Below, piece by piece: positions 44,460 to 54,284 of a stretch of DNA of 64,000 nt (position 1 is the first letter of the stretch; every line of letters starts with the position of its first letter). The stretch lies in assembly GCF_030696665.1 (NCBI RefSeq), contig NZ_JAUYRV010000052.1, forward strand, positions 62,001-126,000. The letters are read 5' to 3'. Source of the stretch: Novosphingobium sp. (GTDB lineage: Bacteria > Pseudomonadota > Alphaproteobacteria > Sphingomonadales > Sphingomonadaceae). The translations under genes were made by a program, and so were the position numbers. The notes beneath the pieces are model-generated. The model did no database searches, was not told where the DNA came from, and was given only the letters and a program-made list of their open reading frames with translations.

Positions 44460-46178
44460 ATGACCTTCACCCCGCCCACTGCCGACCAGATCCTTGCGAT
44501 CAGGGTCAGCGCCGGTATCGACGAGCTGGCCAAACACGAACGCTTTTCTGACGTTACGCCCGATCTGGTCGAGGCCGTGGTCGAAGGTGTCGGCGCGTTT
44601 GCGGCGGGCGAATGGGCACCGCTGAACCGCGCGGGCGACCAGATTGGCGCAAAGTGTGCAGACGGCGTCGTCACCCTGCCGCCGGGCTACGTTGACGCCT
44701 ACAAGGCCTTCGTCGAGCAAGGCTGGAACTCCATCGCCGGGTCTGCGAACTTTGGCGGACAGGGCCTGCCCTTCACGCTTGCCACCGTCGCGCTGGAGAC
44801 GCTGGGCGCGGCCAACATGGGTTTCACCCTCCTCCCCATGCTCACCGTCGGCGCAATCGAAGCGATCGAACATCACGGCAGCGATGAGCAGAAGGCGCTC
44901 TACCTGCCACGTCTGATCTCCGGTGAATGGTCGGGCACGATGAACCTGACCGAATCGCAGGCCGGGTCCGACGTCGGCGCGCTGCGCACCACCGCCGTGC
45001 CGATCAGCGATGGTCCCCACGCCGGCAAGTACCGCATCAACGGCACCAAGATCTTCATCACCTTTGGCGAGCATGACGCTGCGGCCAACGTGGTCCACCT
45101 CGTCCTTGCCCGCACCCCCGGCGCGCCCGAAGGCTCGCGCGGGATTTCGCTGTTCATCGTGCCCAAGTTCCACGTGGAACACGACGGCACCCTTGGCGCC
45201 CGCAACGACGTTCGCTGCGTGTCGATCGAGCACAAGCTCGGCATCCACGCCTCGCCCACTTGCGTCATGTCCTATGGCGACAACGGTGAATGCATCGGCG
45301 AGATGGTCGGCCACGAAAACGGCGGGTTGCGCGCCATGTTCACGATGATGAACTCGGCGCGTATCAATGTCGGCAGCCAAGGCGTCCAGATCGCCGAACG
45401 CGCCTTGCAACAGGCCGCCGCCTATGCCCGCGACCGCGTCCAGTCCGCCCGCGCCGGATCGCCCGACAAGACCCCCGTCGCCATCATCGAACACCCCGAC
45501 GTCCGCCGCATGCTGATGCGGATGCGTGCGCTGACCGAGGGCAGCCGCGCCCTGCTCTACTACACCGCCGGGCAAGTTGATCGCGGCAGCCTTGGCGATG
45601 ACGCCGCGCAGAAGCGTGCCGAACTGCTCGTACCCATGCTCAAGGCCTGGGGCACTGACATCGGCTGCGAAGTCGCCAGTCTGGGCGTGCAGGTCCACGG
45701 CGGCATGGGCTTCATCGAAGAAACCGGCGCGGCCCAACACCTGCGTGACGCCCGCATCGCTCCGATTTACGAGGGCACCAATGGCATTCAGGCCGCCGAC
45801 CTCGTCACCCGCAAGCTCGGCTACGAAAACGGCGGCGTCCTCCAGTCGCTGATGGCCGAAATCGCGTCCGAGATGGAAGACGTCCCCGAAGTCGCCGCCT
45901 TGGCCAAGGACGCCGCTGCCATCGGCCAGTGGATGAGCACCACCGCCAGTCTCGATGACAAGCTGGCAGGCTCGGCCCCCTTCACCACGATGTGCGCCGT
46001 CGCAGTCGCCGGATGGCAGCTCGCCCGCCAGTCCCGCGCGTCCGGCCTCCACGCCAAGATTGCGGTGACCAAGTTCTTCAACCGCGTCGTCGTCCCCGAA
46101 GCGCGCGGCCTCGGCTCGTCGGCAATGGCCGGTGCCGCCCTGCTCTACGATCTGGATAGCGAGACCCTTGCCGGATGA
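44460..46178 (+). CDS. Acyl-CoA dehydrogenase
   Basis: 572 residues, the long type. FAD-binding WSGTMNLTESQAGSDVGALR, VHLVLARTPGAPEGSRGISL, the catalytic-base region YEGTNGIQAADL and C-terminal YHAKIAVTKFF-like helix segment (HAKIAVTKFFNRVVVPE). An N-terminal extension precedes the canonical domain (residues 1-50, before FAAGEWAPLNR). It oxidises acyl-CoA to enoyl-CoA; chain preference cannot be told. It resembles the DmdC-type enzymes of alphaproteobacteria. The next gene overlaps by 4 bases. Confidence 0.92.
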   Translation: MTFTPPTADQILAIRVSAGIDELAKHERFSDVTPDLVEAVVEGVGAFAAGEWAPLNRAGDQIGAKCADGVVTLPPGYVDAYKAFVEQGWNSIAGSANFGGQGLPFTLATVALETLGAANMGFTLLPMLTVGAIEAIEHHGSDEQKALYLPRLISGEWSGTMNLTESQAGSDVGALRTTAVPISDGPHAGKYRINGTKIFITFGEHDAAANVVHLVLARTPGAPEGSRGISLFIVPKFHVEHDGTLGARNDVRCVSIEHKLGIHASPTCVMSYGDNGECIGEMVGHENGGLRAMFTMMNSARINVGSQGVQIAERALQQAAAYARDRVQSARAGSPDKTPVAIIEHPDVRRMLMRMRALTEGSRALLYYTAGQVDRGSLGDDAAQKRAELLVPMLKAWGTDIGCEVASLGVQVHGGMGFIEETGAAQHLRDARIAPIYEGTNGIQAADLVTRKLGYENGGVLQSLMAEIASEMEDVPEVAALAKDAAAIGQWMSTTASLDDKLAGSAPFTTMCAVAVAGWQLARQSRASGLHAKIAVTKFFNRVVVPEARGLGSSAMAGAALLYDLDSETLAG

Positions 46179-46990
46179 GCGAAGCCCTCCTCACCCGCAT
46201 CGCGCAGGCGCTCGAACGCCTCGCCCCGGCCCAGCTTGAAAGCGCGGACTGGCACGCCTTCCCCGCCTATGTCTGGGATGGCAAAGCCGCGCGCGGGATC
46301 ACCCCGCTCGATGCTCCCGCGCTCGGCCTCATGCAGGGCATCGACAAGCAGAAGGCCGCCGTCGTCGAAAACGTCTCGCGCCTCTCACGCGGGGCGGCCG
46401 CGCACGACATGCTGCTCTGGGGGGCGCGCGGCATGGGCAAATCCGCCCTGCTCCGCGCCGCCACCCTTGCCGCCCAGCAGGCCAGCCCCGGTTCCATCGC
46501 GCTGGTTCAGGCCAGTCCCGACGCAGGGCTTGCCGATCTTTTCAGCACATTGCGCAAGGTCGACCGCCGCTTCCTCGTGTTCCTCGACGATCTGGGCTTT
46601 GACGCAGGCGATTCCGATGGCGCGCGCAAGCTGCGCTCATGGCTCGAAGGTGGCGTCGAAGCCCGGCCTGCCAACGTCCGCCTCGCAGTCACGTCCAACC
46701 GACGCGCGATTGTTGAGCGGCACCTGTCCGAACAGGACGACCCGATCAACCCGCGCGATGTGATTGATGATCGCCTCGCGCTGGCCGACCGTTTCGGCCT
46801 CAGCCTCGGCTTCCACAACTGCACGCAGGACGATTACCTCGCGATCATCGCAGGCTACGCTGAAAGCTTCGGCCTCACCTACGATGAGTCCGACGCGCTC
46901 GAATGGTCAAAGCGCCGTGGCGGCCGCTCGGGCCGCGTTGCGTGGCAGTATGTGAACGAACTGGCAGGGCGGGTTGGACGGGCCATCTGA
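46175..46990 (+). CDS. DUF815-family AAA ATPase
   Basis: 271 residues. Walker A LWGARGMGKSALLRA and Walker B LVFLDDLGFD, then an arginine-finger-like VTSNRR region and C-terminal GGRSGRVAWQYVNELAGR. DUF815 (P-loop NTPase, YPO0396-related) is widespread but has no known job. The start overlaps the acyl-CoA dehydrogenase stop as ATGA. Confidence 0.85.
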   Translation: MSEALLTRIAQALERLAPAQLESADWHAFPAYVWDGKAARGITPLDAPALGLMQGIDKQKAAVVENVSRLSRGAAAHDMLLWGARGMGKSALLRAATLAAQQASPGSIALVQASPDAGLADLFSTLRKVDRRFLVFLDDLGFDAGDSDGARKLRSWLEGGVEARPANVRLAVTSNRRAIVERHLSEQDDPINPRDVIDDRLALADRFGLSLGFHNCTQDDYLAIIAGYAESFGLTYDESDALEWSKRRGGRSGRVAWQYVNELAGRVGRAI

Positions 46991-47008
46991 CAGCCCGTCC
47001 TCACTGGC

Positions 47009-48469
47009 TTACTGCTCCGGCTTCATCAGATCCGAATCTGCATTGGGCTTCATGATGAACCTGCCCGTGCCCTTGCCCTGTGGCGGAGCAACCCGCTTGG
47101 GCAGCGCTGCAATCGCAGGCGCAGGCGCAGCGCCGGGAGCCACGACGCGCCAGATCACTCCGCCGGTATCATCGCTCACCAGCAGCGCGCCATCCTTGGC
47201 AAAGGCCACCCACGTTGGCCGTCCGCGCGCAGCCTCGTCGTCGTTGAGGAACCCGGTCAGCACTGGCACCGGCGGCTGTGGCAGGGCATTGCCGCGGTCA
47301 TCAAACTTCACGAAAACCACGTCATAGCCCGCCAGCGGACGGCGGTTCCAAGACCCATGCCGCGCCACAAATGCGCCCGCTTTGAACGCCTCGCCCATCA
47401 GGTTACCACCCTTGGCAAAGGCCAGTCCCAGCGGTGCGACGTGCGATCCCAGCGCGTATTCCGGCTTGCGCACGTAATCCAGCATATACTCCGGCATCGG
47501 GGCCTTCACGCGCCAGTCCAGATTCTGCTTCCAGTACACCCACGGCCAACCATAGTTCGATCCGAACGGCACGTTGGTCAGGTAATCGGGCACCAGATCG
47601 GGGCCGAGCATGTCGCGCTCGTTGACGGTGGTCCACAGTTCCTCGCTATGCGGGTTGAAATCCAGACCGTTGGGATTGCGCAGACCTCCGGCATATTCGA
47701 CCGACTTCTTCGTTGTGAAGTTGTATTCGTGGATCGCCGCGCGGCCCGCCTCTGCTTCGATCCCGCCCTCGGCAATGTTCGAAGCCGAACCGACCGTTAC
47801 GTAAAGCTTTGCCCCATCGGGCGAAACCAGCAGGTTGCGCACCCAGTGATTGCCGCCGCCAGGCAGGTCCATCAGCTTGTCGGGCGTGCCGGAAAGCGTC
47901 GTCTGGCCCAATTCGTAGGGGAATGACAGCACTGCATTGTGGTTGGCAATCAGCAGCCGCCCTTCGCGGAACGCCATGCCCGCAGGCGAAGCGAGCGCCG
48001 CATTCTCCATCACAAAGCGCTGTTCAGCCGTGCCGTTGCCGTCGGCATCACGCAGCAGCACGATCTTGTTGGGTGAAGGTCCACCTGCACCCACCTTCTT
48101 GAACAGGAAGCCCATCACCATGCCGGTGATCCCGCCCGCCTCGCGCGGCGGGGAATTGGTTTCGGCCACCAGCACGTCGCCGTTGGGCATGGTGAACATG
48201 GTGCGGGGATGATCAAGCTTGTCGGCAAAGCGCGTCACCGTCAGGCCCTTTGCCGCAACCGGCATTTCGCCGTCCTTCCAGCCCACCGGATCGGCGGTCT
48301 TGATCGAAGGGACGGTCTGTTCGTCCGGCTCGGCCAGCTTGGGCCTTGGGCCGGTCGTTTCGCTCAGCGCAAATTCTGCGGCAGGCCCACGGATCGACCA
48401 GGCAACCCATGCCCCGACGATGGCGATGATGACGACCAGCATCGTCAGAATAGATTTGATAAAGTTCAT
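47009..48469 (-). CDS. PQQ-dependent sugar dehydrogenase-like beta-propeller (GSDH type)
   Basis: 486 residues. One N-terminal membrane helix (SILTMLVVIIAIVGAWVAWS, about residues 5-25), then the propeller from about residue 70: LDHPRTMFTMPNGDVLVAET, GNHWVRNLLVSPDGAKLYVT, AGGLRNPNGLDFNP, HGSWNR, and GRPTWVAFAKDGALLVSDD. These match soluble quinoprotein glucose/sorbosone dehydrogenases. It acts in the periplasm if PQQ is available; no pqq genes are in this window. Confidence 0.85.
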   Translation of the reverse strand: MNFIKSILTMLVVIIAIVGAWVAWSIRGPAAEFALSETTGPRPKLAEPDEQTVPSIKTADPVGWKDGEMPVAAKGLTVTRFADKLDHPRTMFTMPNGDVLVAETNSPPREAGGITGMVMGFLFKKVGAGGPSPNKIVLLRDADGNGTAEQRFVMENAALASPAGMAFREGRLLIANHNAVLSFPYELGQTTLSGTPDKLMDLPGGGNHWVRNLLVSPDGAKLYVTVGSASNIAEGGIEAEAGRAAIHEYNFTTKKSVEYAGGLRNPNGLDFNPHSEELWTTVNERDMLGPDLVPDYLTNVPFGSNYGWPWVYWKQNLDWRVKAPMPEYMLDYVRKPEYALGSHVAPLGLAFAKGGNLMGEAFKAGAFVARHGSWNRRPLAGYDVVFVKFDDRGNALPQPPVPVLTGFLNDDEAARGRPTWVAFAKDGALLVSDDTGGVIWRVVAPGAAPAPAIAALPKRVAPPQGKGTGRFIMKPNADSDLMKPEQ

Positions 48470-48556
48470 GGGTCAAATCTAGGACGCGCAAGGCCATAGG
48501 GCAATGCTTGGTATGCACCCCGCGACAAGGCGCTTACGCTGCGCTAAACCACCAGC

Positions 48557-49039
48557 ATGTTTACATTCGCCCCCACCGAAGGCCAATCGAAGGCCGAACT
48601 TCACACAGACCTGCTCGAAGCGGCGCGTGCGCTTATCCAGGATGAGCCTGATGCCGTTGCCAACATGGCCAATCTCGCCGCCTTGCTGTGGCAGTTTCTG
48701 CCCGATCTGAACTGGGCAGGGTTCTATCGGATGATCGATGGCGAACTGGTGCTCGGCCCTTTCATCGGCAAACCCGCCTGCATCCGCATTCCGCTGGGCA
48801 GAGGCGTGTGCGGAACGGCGGCCTCCACCGGAGCGACCCAGCTCGTTCCCGATGTCCACGCCTTCCCCGGTCACATCGCCTGCGACGCTGCAAGCCGGTC
48901 TGAACTTGTCGTGCCGGTGATTCGCAATGGCGCAGTGATTGCGGTGATCGATCTCGACAGCCCCTCCCCGGCATGTTTCGATGCCGAAGATGCGCATGGG
49001 GTCGAGGCACTGGCGGCGGCAATCGCGTCCCGAATCTAA
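48557..49039 (+). CDS. msrC: Free methionine-(R)-sulfoxide reductase
   Basis: 160-residue GAF-domain protein. It carries the three redox cysteines Cys75 (KPACIRI), Cys85 (GRGVCGTAA) and Cys109 (HIACDAAS) with the same 10- and 24-residue spacing as in the E. coli enzyme. It reduces free methionine-(R)-sulfoxide. ELVVPVIRNGAVIAVIDLDS completes the domain. It is divergent from the PQQ-type dehydrogenase. Confidence 0.93.
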   Translation: MFTFAPTEGQSKAELHTDLLEAARALIQDEPDAVANMANLAALLWQFLPDLNWAGFYRMIDGELVLGPFIGKPACIRIPLGRGVCGTAASTGATQLVPDVHAFPGHIACDAASRSELVVPVIRNGAVIAVIDLDSPSPACFDAEDAHGVEALAAAIASRI

Positions 49040-49175
49040 TACGTTTGAAGCAATTTGAGCGGGAACTGGCCCGATTCGGGACAGGCGGGACTCTGCCTGC
49101 GCGGAACCCTTGGTTTCCTGCGGGCCATGATGGTAAGTTTGCGGTTAACGCCATTCCCAATAGGGGGGAACCCGC

Positions 49176-49943
49176 ATGCTTGCCCGTCTCACCATCGCCG
49201 CGCTCGCGCTCAGCGCTGCCGCCGCACCTGCCCTTGCCGGTGAACATCGCCAGCCCAATGGTGCGGGCGTTTCGTACGGTTCCGGCCCGGTTGGCGGTCC
49301 CGTCTATTACCCGCCGATGGCTGGCCCGCCTTACCCCACCGTGGTGATGGCGCAGCCGGTAAACGGCCCCATGCCGCAACATGCCTATCCGCAGCAGGCC
49401 TATCCGCAAAACTGGCAGGGCTATCCGCCAGTTGCGCAGCAAGGCTATCCCGCTCCCGATCCGCGCTGGGCCGAAATGAATGATCGCTGCGCCAAGGTCT
49501 ATGGCGATCGCCATGTCGGCGGCACCGCATTGGGTGGTGTTGTGGGCGGCGTGGCCGGCAATCGCATCGCTGGACGAGGCAATCGCGTGCTGGGCACCGT
49601 TGTTGGTGGTGTCGTTGGCGCAATCGCGGGCAACATGATCGACAAGGGTGAAGACAAGAACCTGCGCCGCGAATGCGACGATTACTTCGCCTCGCTCCCG
49701 CCACAGGGCGCCGCCAACAATGGTTATCCGGGTGCTTATCCCGGGGCCTATCCCGGCTACCCGGCAGCGCCTTATGGTTACATGTGGGTTCCGGTCGTGG
49801 CCGGTCCCCAGCAGCCTTGCGTTGAAACCACGGTCGTCACCGAAAAGTGGGTCAGCGCCCCTGCGCGCCACCGCGTGATCCACAAGCGTCCAAAAGTGAT
49901 CCGCGAAAAGCGCGTAAAGGAAAAGCGCGTCTACACCGGCTGA
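49176..49943 (+). CDS. Glycine-zipper 2TM-like protein with Pro/Tyr-rich repeats
   Basis: 255 residues with a signal peptide (ending PALAG). Next is a Tyr/Pro/Gln-rich stretch (about residues 25-100, with YPQ repeats). The glycine zipper at about 112-150 reads GGVVGGVAGNRIAGRGNRVL, then GTVVGGVVGAIAGNMID. A second Gly/Tyr/Pro repeat and a basic tail (IREKRVKEKRV) follow. The family (Rickettsia 17-kDa-like zippers) sits in the outer membrane or periplasm; no specific role is known. Confidence 0.8.
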   Translation: MLARLTIAALALSAAAAPALAGEHRQPNGAGVSYGSGPVGGPVYYPPMAGPPYPTVVMAQPVNGPMPQHAYPQQAYPQNWQGYPPVAQQGYPAPDPRWAEMNDRCAKVYGDRHVGGTALGGVVGGVAGNRIAGRGNRVLGTVVGGVVGAIAGNMIDKGEDKNLRRECDDYFASLPPQGAANNGYPGAYPGAYPGYPAAPYGYMWVPVVAGPQQPCVETTVVTEKWVSAPARHRVIHKRPKVIREKRVKEKRVYTG

Positions 49944-49971
49944 TCCGCCCCGCCTTGGACCAAAGCAAAAG

Positions 49972-50013
49972 CGGCCCGCTCTCCAAACGGAAGGCGGGCC
50001 GTTTCAGTTTTTT
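49972..50013 (+). terminator. Terminator after the glycine-zipper gene
   Basis: CGGCCCGC pairs with GCGGGCCG, then TTTCAGTTTTTTC. Confidence 0.85.
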
Positions 50014-50015
50014 CA

Positions 50016-50049
50016 CCCCTCCCGCAGGCGGGAGGGGTCGGGGGTGGGC
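50016..50049. repeat. Hairpin repeat, CCCCTCCCGC family (second copy)
   Basis: CCCCTCCCGC, AG, GCGGGAGGGG, then TCGGGGGTGGGC. Same element as at 42966-43000. Confidence 0.8.
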
Positions 50050-50069
50050 TTCTTCACCCTCCCAACGAA

Positions 50070-50099
50070 AAGGCCCGCCGTTTCCAGCGGGCCTTCCTG
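50070..50099 (-). terminator. Terminator of the ligC transcript
   Basis: AAGGCCCGC and GCGGGCCTT pair with an 8-base loop. On the minus strand it ends in TTTTC and begins 7 bases after the ligC stop. Confidence 0.85.
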
Positions 50100-50102
50100 A
50101 AA

Positions 50103-51047
50103 TCAGCCTGCGGCCAGCTGCTTTTCCAGCTCACCCAGCACCCGGTAGCAATCGAGCACCTTGGCGACCGAGCTGTTCGGCTCACGCCCTTCGCGGATCG
50201 CGGCGATGAATTCGCGGTCCTGCAGTTCGATGCCGTTCATGCTGACATCAACCTTCGAAACGTCGATCGGCTCTTCCTTGCCGTTCACCAGATCGTCGTA
50301 ACGCGCGATATAGGTTGCGGTATCGCCGATATAGCGGAAGAACGTGCCCAGCGGCCCATCGTTGTTGAACGACAGCGACAGCGTGCAGATCGCGCCGCTC
50401 TCGCTCTTCAGCTGGATCGACATATCCATCGCAATGCCGAGTTCGGGGTGGATCGGACCTTCAACCGCATTGGCCTTGACGATCTTGCCCGCCTGATAGG
50501 CGAACAGGTCCACCGTGTGCGCGGCGTGGTGCCACAGCAGGTGATCGGTCCATGACCGGGCTTCACCCTTGGCGTTCATGTTCTTGCGGCGGAAGAAGTA
50601 GGTCTGGACATCCATCTGCTGGATGTTAAATTCTCCCGCAGTGATCTTGTTATGAACATATTGGTGCGAAGGATTGAAGCGGCGGGTGTGGCCGACCATG
50701 CAGACCTTGCCGGTCTCTTCCGCCACGCGCTGCACTTCCAGCGAATCCGCCCAGCTATCGGCCAGCGGGATTTCCACCTGCACATGCTTGCCCGCTTTCA
50801 TGCAGGCGATCGCCTGCTGCGCATGCATCTGCGTGGGGGTGCACAGGATCACCGCGTCCACATCGTCACGCGCCAACGCGTCTTCGAGTTCGGTGGAGGA
50901 GTGCTTCGCGCCATACTTTTCGGCCACGGCAGCCGCCTGATCGGCGCGGCGGCTGATGATCGAGGTGATTTCCACGCCATCGATGTTCTTTAGGCCATCG
51001 AGGTGCTTTTCGCCGAAGGCTCCGGCGCCTGCCAGTGCGATACGCAT
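50103..51047 (-). CDS. ligC: 4-carboxy-2-hydroxymuconate-6-semialdehyde dehydrogenase LigC
   Basis: 314 residues from ATG 51047. A Gfo/Idh/MocA fold: Rossmann start RIALAGAGAFGEKHLDGL, then ILCTPTQMHAQQAIACMKAG, the substrate-loop GKHVQVEIPLADSW and RRFNPSHQYVHNKI. LigC oxidises the hemiacetal of CHMS to 2-pyrone-4,6-dicarboxylate with NADP. The match to the Sphingobium LigC pattern and its place after ligAB make the call firm. A hairpin terminator separates it from ligB. Confidence 0.93.
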   Translation of the reverse strand: MRIALAGAGAFGEKHLDGLKNIDGVEITSIISRRADQAAAVAEKYGAKHSSTELEDALARDDVDAVILCTPTQMHAQQAIACMKAGKHVQVEIPLADSWADSLEVQRVAEETGKVCMVGHTRRFNPSHQYVHNKITAGEFNIQQMDVQTYFFRRKNMNAKGEARSWTDHLLWHHAAHTVDLFAYQAGKIVKANAVEGPIHPELGIAMDMSIQLKSESGAICTLSLSFNNDGPLGTFFRYIGDTATYIARYDDLVNGKEEPIDVSKVDVSMNGIELQDREFIAAIREGREPNSSVAKVLDCYRVLGELEKQLAAG

Positions 51048-51064
51048 GTCTTGTCCCTTTCTGG

Positions 51065-51096
51065 AAAAAGGACCGGGCGGCTGGTGAGCCGCCCGG
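51065..51096 (-). terminator. Terminator or attenuator between ligB and ligC
   Basis: On the minus strand CCGGGCGGCT, loop CACC, AGCCGCCCGG (perfect 10-bp stem), then TCCTTTTTCC. It lies between two genes of the same pathway, so it probably reduces rather than blocks ligC transcription. Confidence 0.85.
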
Positions 51097-51118
51097 CAAG
51101 GGTGGATGGGGTTGAAAC

Positions 51119-52372
<1,254 letters not shown>

Positions 52373-52376
<4 letters not shown>

Positions 52377-53398
52377 AGGCCCCTCTCCTTCAGCTTGGCA
52401 TCGAGGCGCGGGAACACGCGGCGTGCGTTGCCCTCGAAGATCGCGTGGCGTTCAGCATCGCTGATGTCGAGCGCATCGACATAGCGCTTGGTGTCGTCGA
52501 AATAAAAGCCGGTGGTGGGATCGATCCCGCGCACCGCGCCGACCATTTCGCTGCCGAACAGGATGTTCTTGTTCTCGATCACATCCGCCAGAAGATCGAC
52601 GCCGGGCTGGTGATAGACGCAGGTATCGAAATAGACGTTGTTCATCAGATGGCCGGAAAGATCGGGCTTCTTCAGCATATCTGCCAGACCGCGATAGCGC
52701 CCCCAGTGATACGGCACCGCGCCGCCACCATGCGGAATGATGAAACGCAGCGTCGGGAACCTGCTGAACAGATCGCCTTCGAGCAATTGCATGAAAGCGA
52801 TGGTGTCTGCCGCGATATAATACCCGCCCGTGGCATGCATCGCCGGGTTGCACGATCCCGAAACGTGGATCATCGCCGGAACGTCCAGCTCGCACATCTT
52901 CTCGTAGAACGGGAACCAGTATGCGTCGGTCAGCGGCGGATGGGTGAAGTGCCCGCCGCCCGGATCGGGATTGAGATTGCAGCCGATAAAGCCGAGGTCG
53001 TTCACGCAGCGCTCCAGCTCGGCAATCGAGCTGGTCATGTCCGCTTCGGGCGACTGCGGCAGCATGCACACGCCTGCAAAAATGTCAGGGTAAAGCCCGA
53101 CGACGCGCGCGATCAGATCGTTGCAGACTTGCGCCCACTTCACCGCCACTGATTGATCCCCCACGTGCGGGGCCATCGCGCTGGCGCGCGGCGAAAAGAT
53201 CGTCATGTCCGCGCCGCGCTCTTTCAGCAGGCGCAGCTGGTTCGATTCAATTGTTTCGCGGATGTCGTCGTCCGAGATGTCTGGATAGGCGGGGCACTCG
53301 GTCCCGGCCTTGAATGCGGCCTTCTGCTTCTCGCGCCACTCGTCGTGCGCTTTTGGCAGCACGGTGTAGTGGCCGTGGCAGTCGATGATCATGGTCAT
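52373..53398 (-). CDS. ligJ: 4-oxalomesaconate hydratase LigJ
   Basis: 341 residues, as in Sphingobium LigJ. Amidohydrolase-2 fold: MIIDCHGHYTVLP at the start with the metal histidines, FSPRASAMAPHVGD, MIHVSGSCNPAMHATGGYYI, FIIPHGGGAVPYHWGRYRG and LFGSEMVGAVRG. It hydrates the enol form of 4-oxalomesaconate to the CHA precursor of LigK. Its ATG overlaps the dehydrogenase stop (ATGA); the other ATG at 53392 is in frame. Confidence 0.95.
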
Positions 53399-54216
53399 GC
53401 GACTTCGGTCCTCTCTGGGGTGAATTGTATGGTTTTTCCGGCCTGCTCGCGCTGGCGGCGAACTGTAGCGTTTGTCATCAGAGGCTCCACGCCCAGCGCT
53501 TCCAGCGTCTTGGCAGACTCTTCCATCTCGGCCGCGCGACGCAGCCCGTGTGTCGTCATACGCTCGACATTGTATTCGGCGCGCTCGAACCAGCTCTGTG
53601 TCTTCTCGCTGGCGTCGAGCGAGGACAGCACCTCGTCAACCACGCCGGCCTTGGTCGCGGCCAGCATCATCTCGGCGGTCAGCGCTTCGATGCCCTTGAC
53701 CATGACCGATCGGATCATCTTGATCGCGCTGGCGCGGCCGATTTCATCACCCACGACGCGGGTCTTGGCAAAACCAGCAGCTTGGAGCAGCGCTTCAGCC
53801 TCAACCGCGTGCGCGCCCGAAATCAGCAGCGGCACGTTCATCCGCGCCGGGTTCACCGGGGCCAGCACCGCCACGTCGACATAACGTCCGCCTTCAGCCT
53901 CAATCGCCTTGGCAGCTGCACGCTTGGTATCGGGCGCTACCGAATTCATGTCACACCAGATTGCGCCCGGCTTCAGCAACGCGGCATAATCCTGCGCGGC
54001 AGGCAGCGCCGAATCCGCAGTGACCAGCGAGAACACCACGTCCGCGTCTGACAGCGCGCATTCTGCCGTAGCGCAGGCCACCACGCCCGCCTCTTCCATC
54101 ACCGCGCGCCGCGCCGGGTTGATGTCAAAGGCCAGCGCCGCAGACTCCCAGCCTGCCGCCTTGGCAAAAGTGGACCCGGCCTCACCGAAGCCGATCAGGG
54201 CAATTGTGCTCTCCAT
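53395..54216 (-). CDS. NAD(P)-dependent beta-hydroxyacid dehydrogenase-like protein (DUF1932) in the lig operon
   Basis: 273 residues from ATG 54216. A longer TTG frame begins at 54258. It has a 6-phosphogluconate dehydrogenase-like Rossmann start IALIGFGEAGSTFA, the WCDMNSVAPDTKRA and YVDVAVLAPVNPARMNVPLL region and a DUF1932-like C-terminus (TQSWFERAEYNVERMTTHGL). It is first in the dehydrogenase-ligJ-ligA-ligB block, so it should be coexpressed with it. No such step exists in the known PCA 4,5-cleavage route. Confidence 0.85.
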   Translation of the reverse strand: MESTIALIGFGEAGSTFAKAAGWESAALAFDINPARRAVMEEAGVVACATAECALSDADVVFSLVTADSALPAAQDYAALLKPGAIWCDMNSVAPDTKRAAAKAIEAEGGRYVDVAVLAPVNPARMNVPLLISGAHAVEAEALLQAAGFAKTRVVGDEIGRASAIKMIRSVMVKGIEALTAEMMLAATKAGVVDEVLSSLDASEKTQSWFERAEYNVERMTTHGLRRAAEMEESAKTLEALGVEPLMTNATVRRQREQAGKTIQFTPERTEVA

Positions 54217-54270
54217 GCCGCCGGTCCTGCGCGGGTGCGCGCAAAGGGACAAATGCAAACATCGCAGGCG

Positions 54271-54284
54271 GTATAAATTTATGC
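54271..54284. promoter_or_regulatory. AT-rich near-palindrome upstream of the ligJABC block
   Basis: GTATAAATTTATGC with a perfect 10-base core ATAAATTTAT (54273-54282). It overlaps the ligR stop codon and lies about 55 bases upstream of the next gene. A T-N11-A relation (54274/54286), typical of LysR-type sites, is present. It stands out in this GC-rich DNA as a LigR site or promoter -10. Confidence 0.45.
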
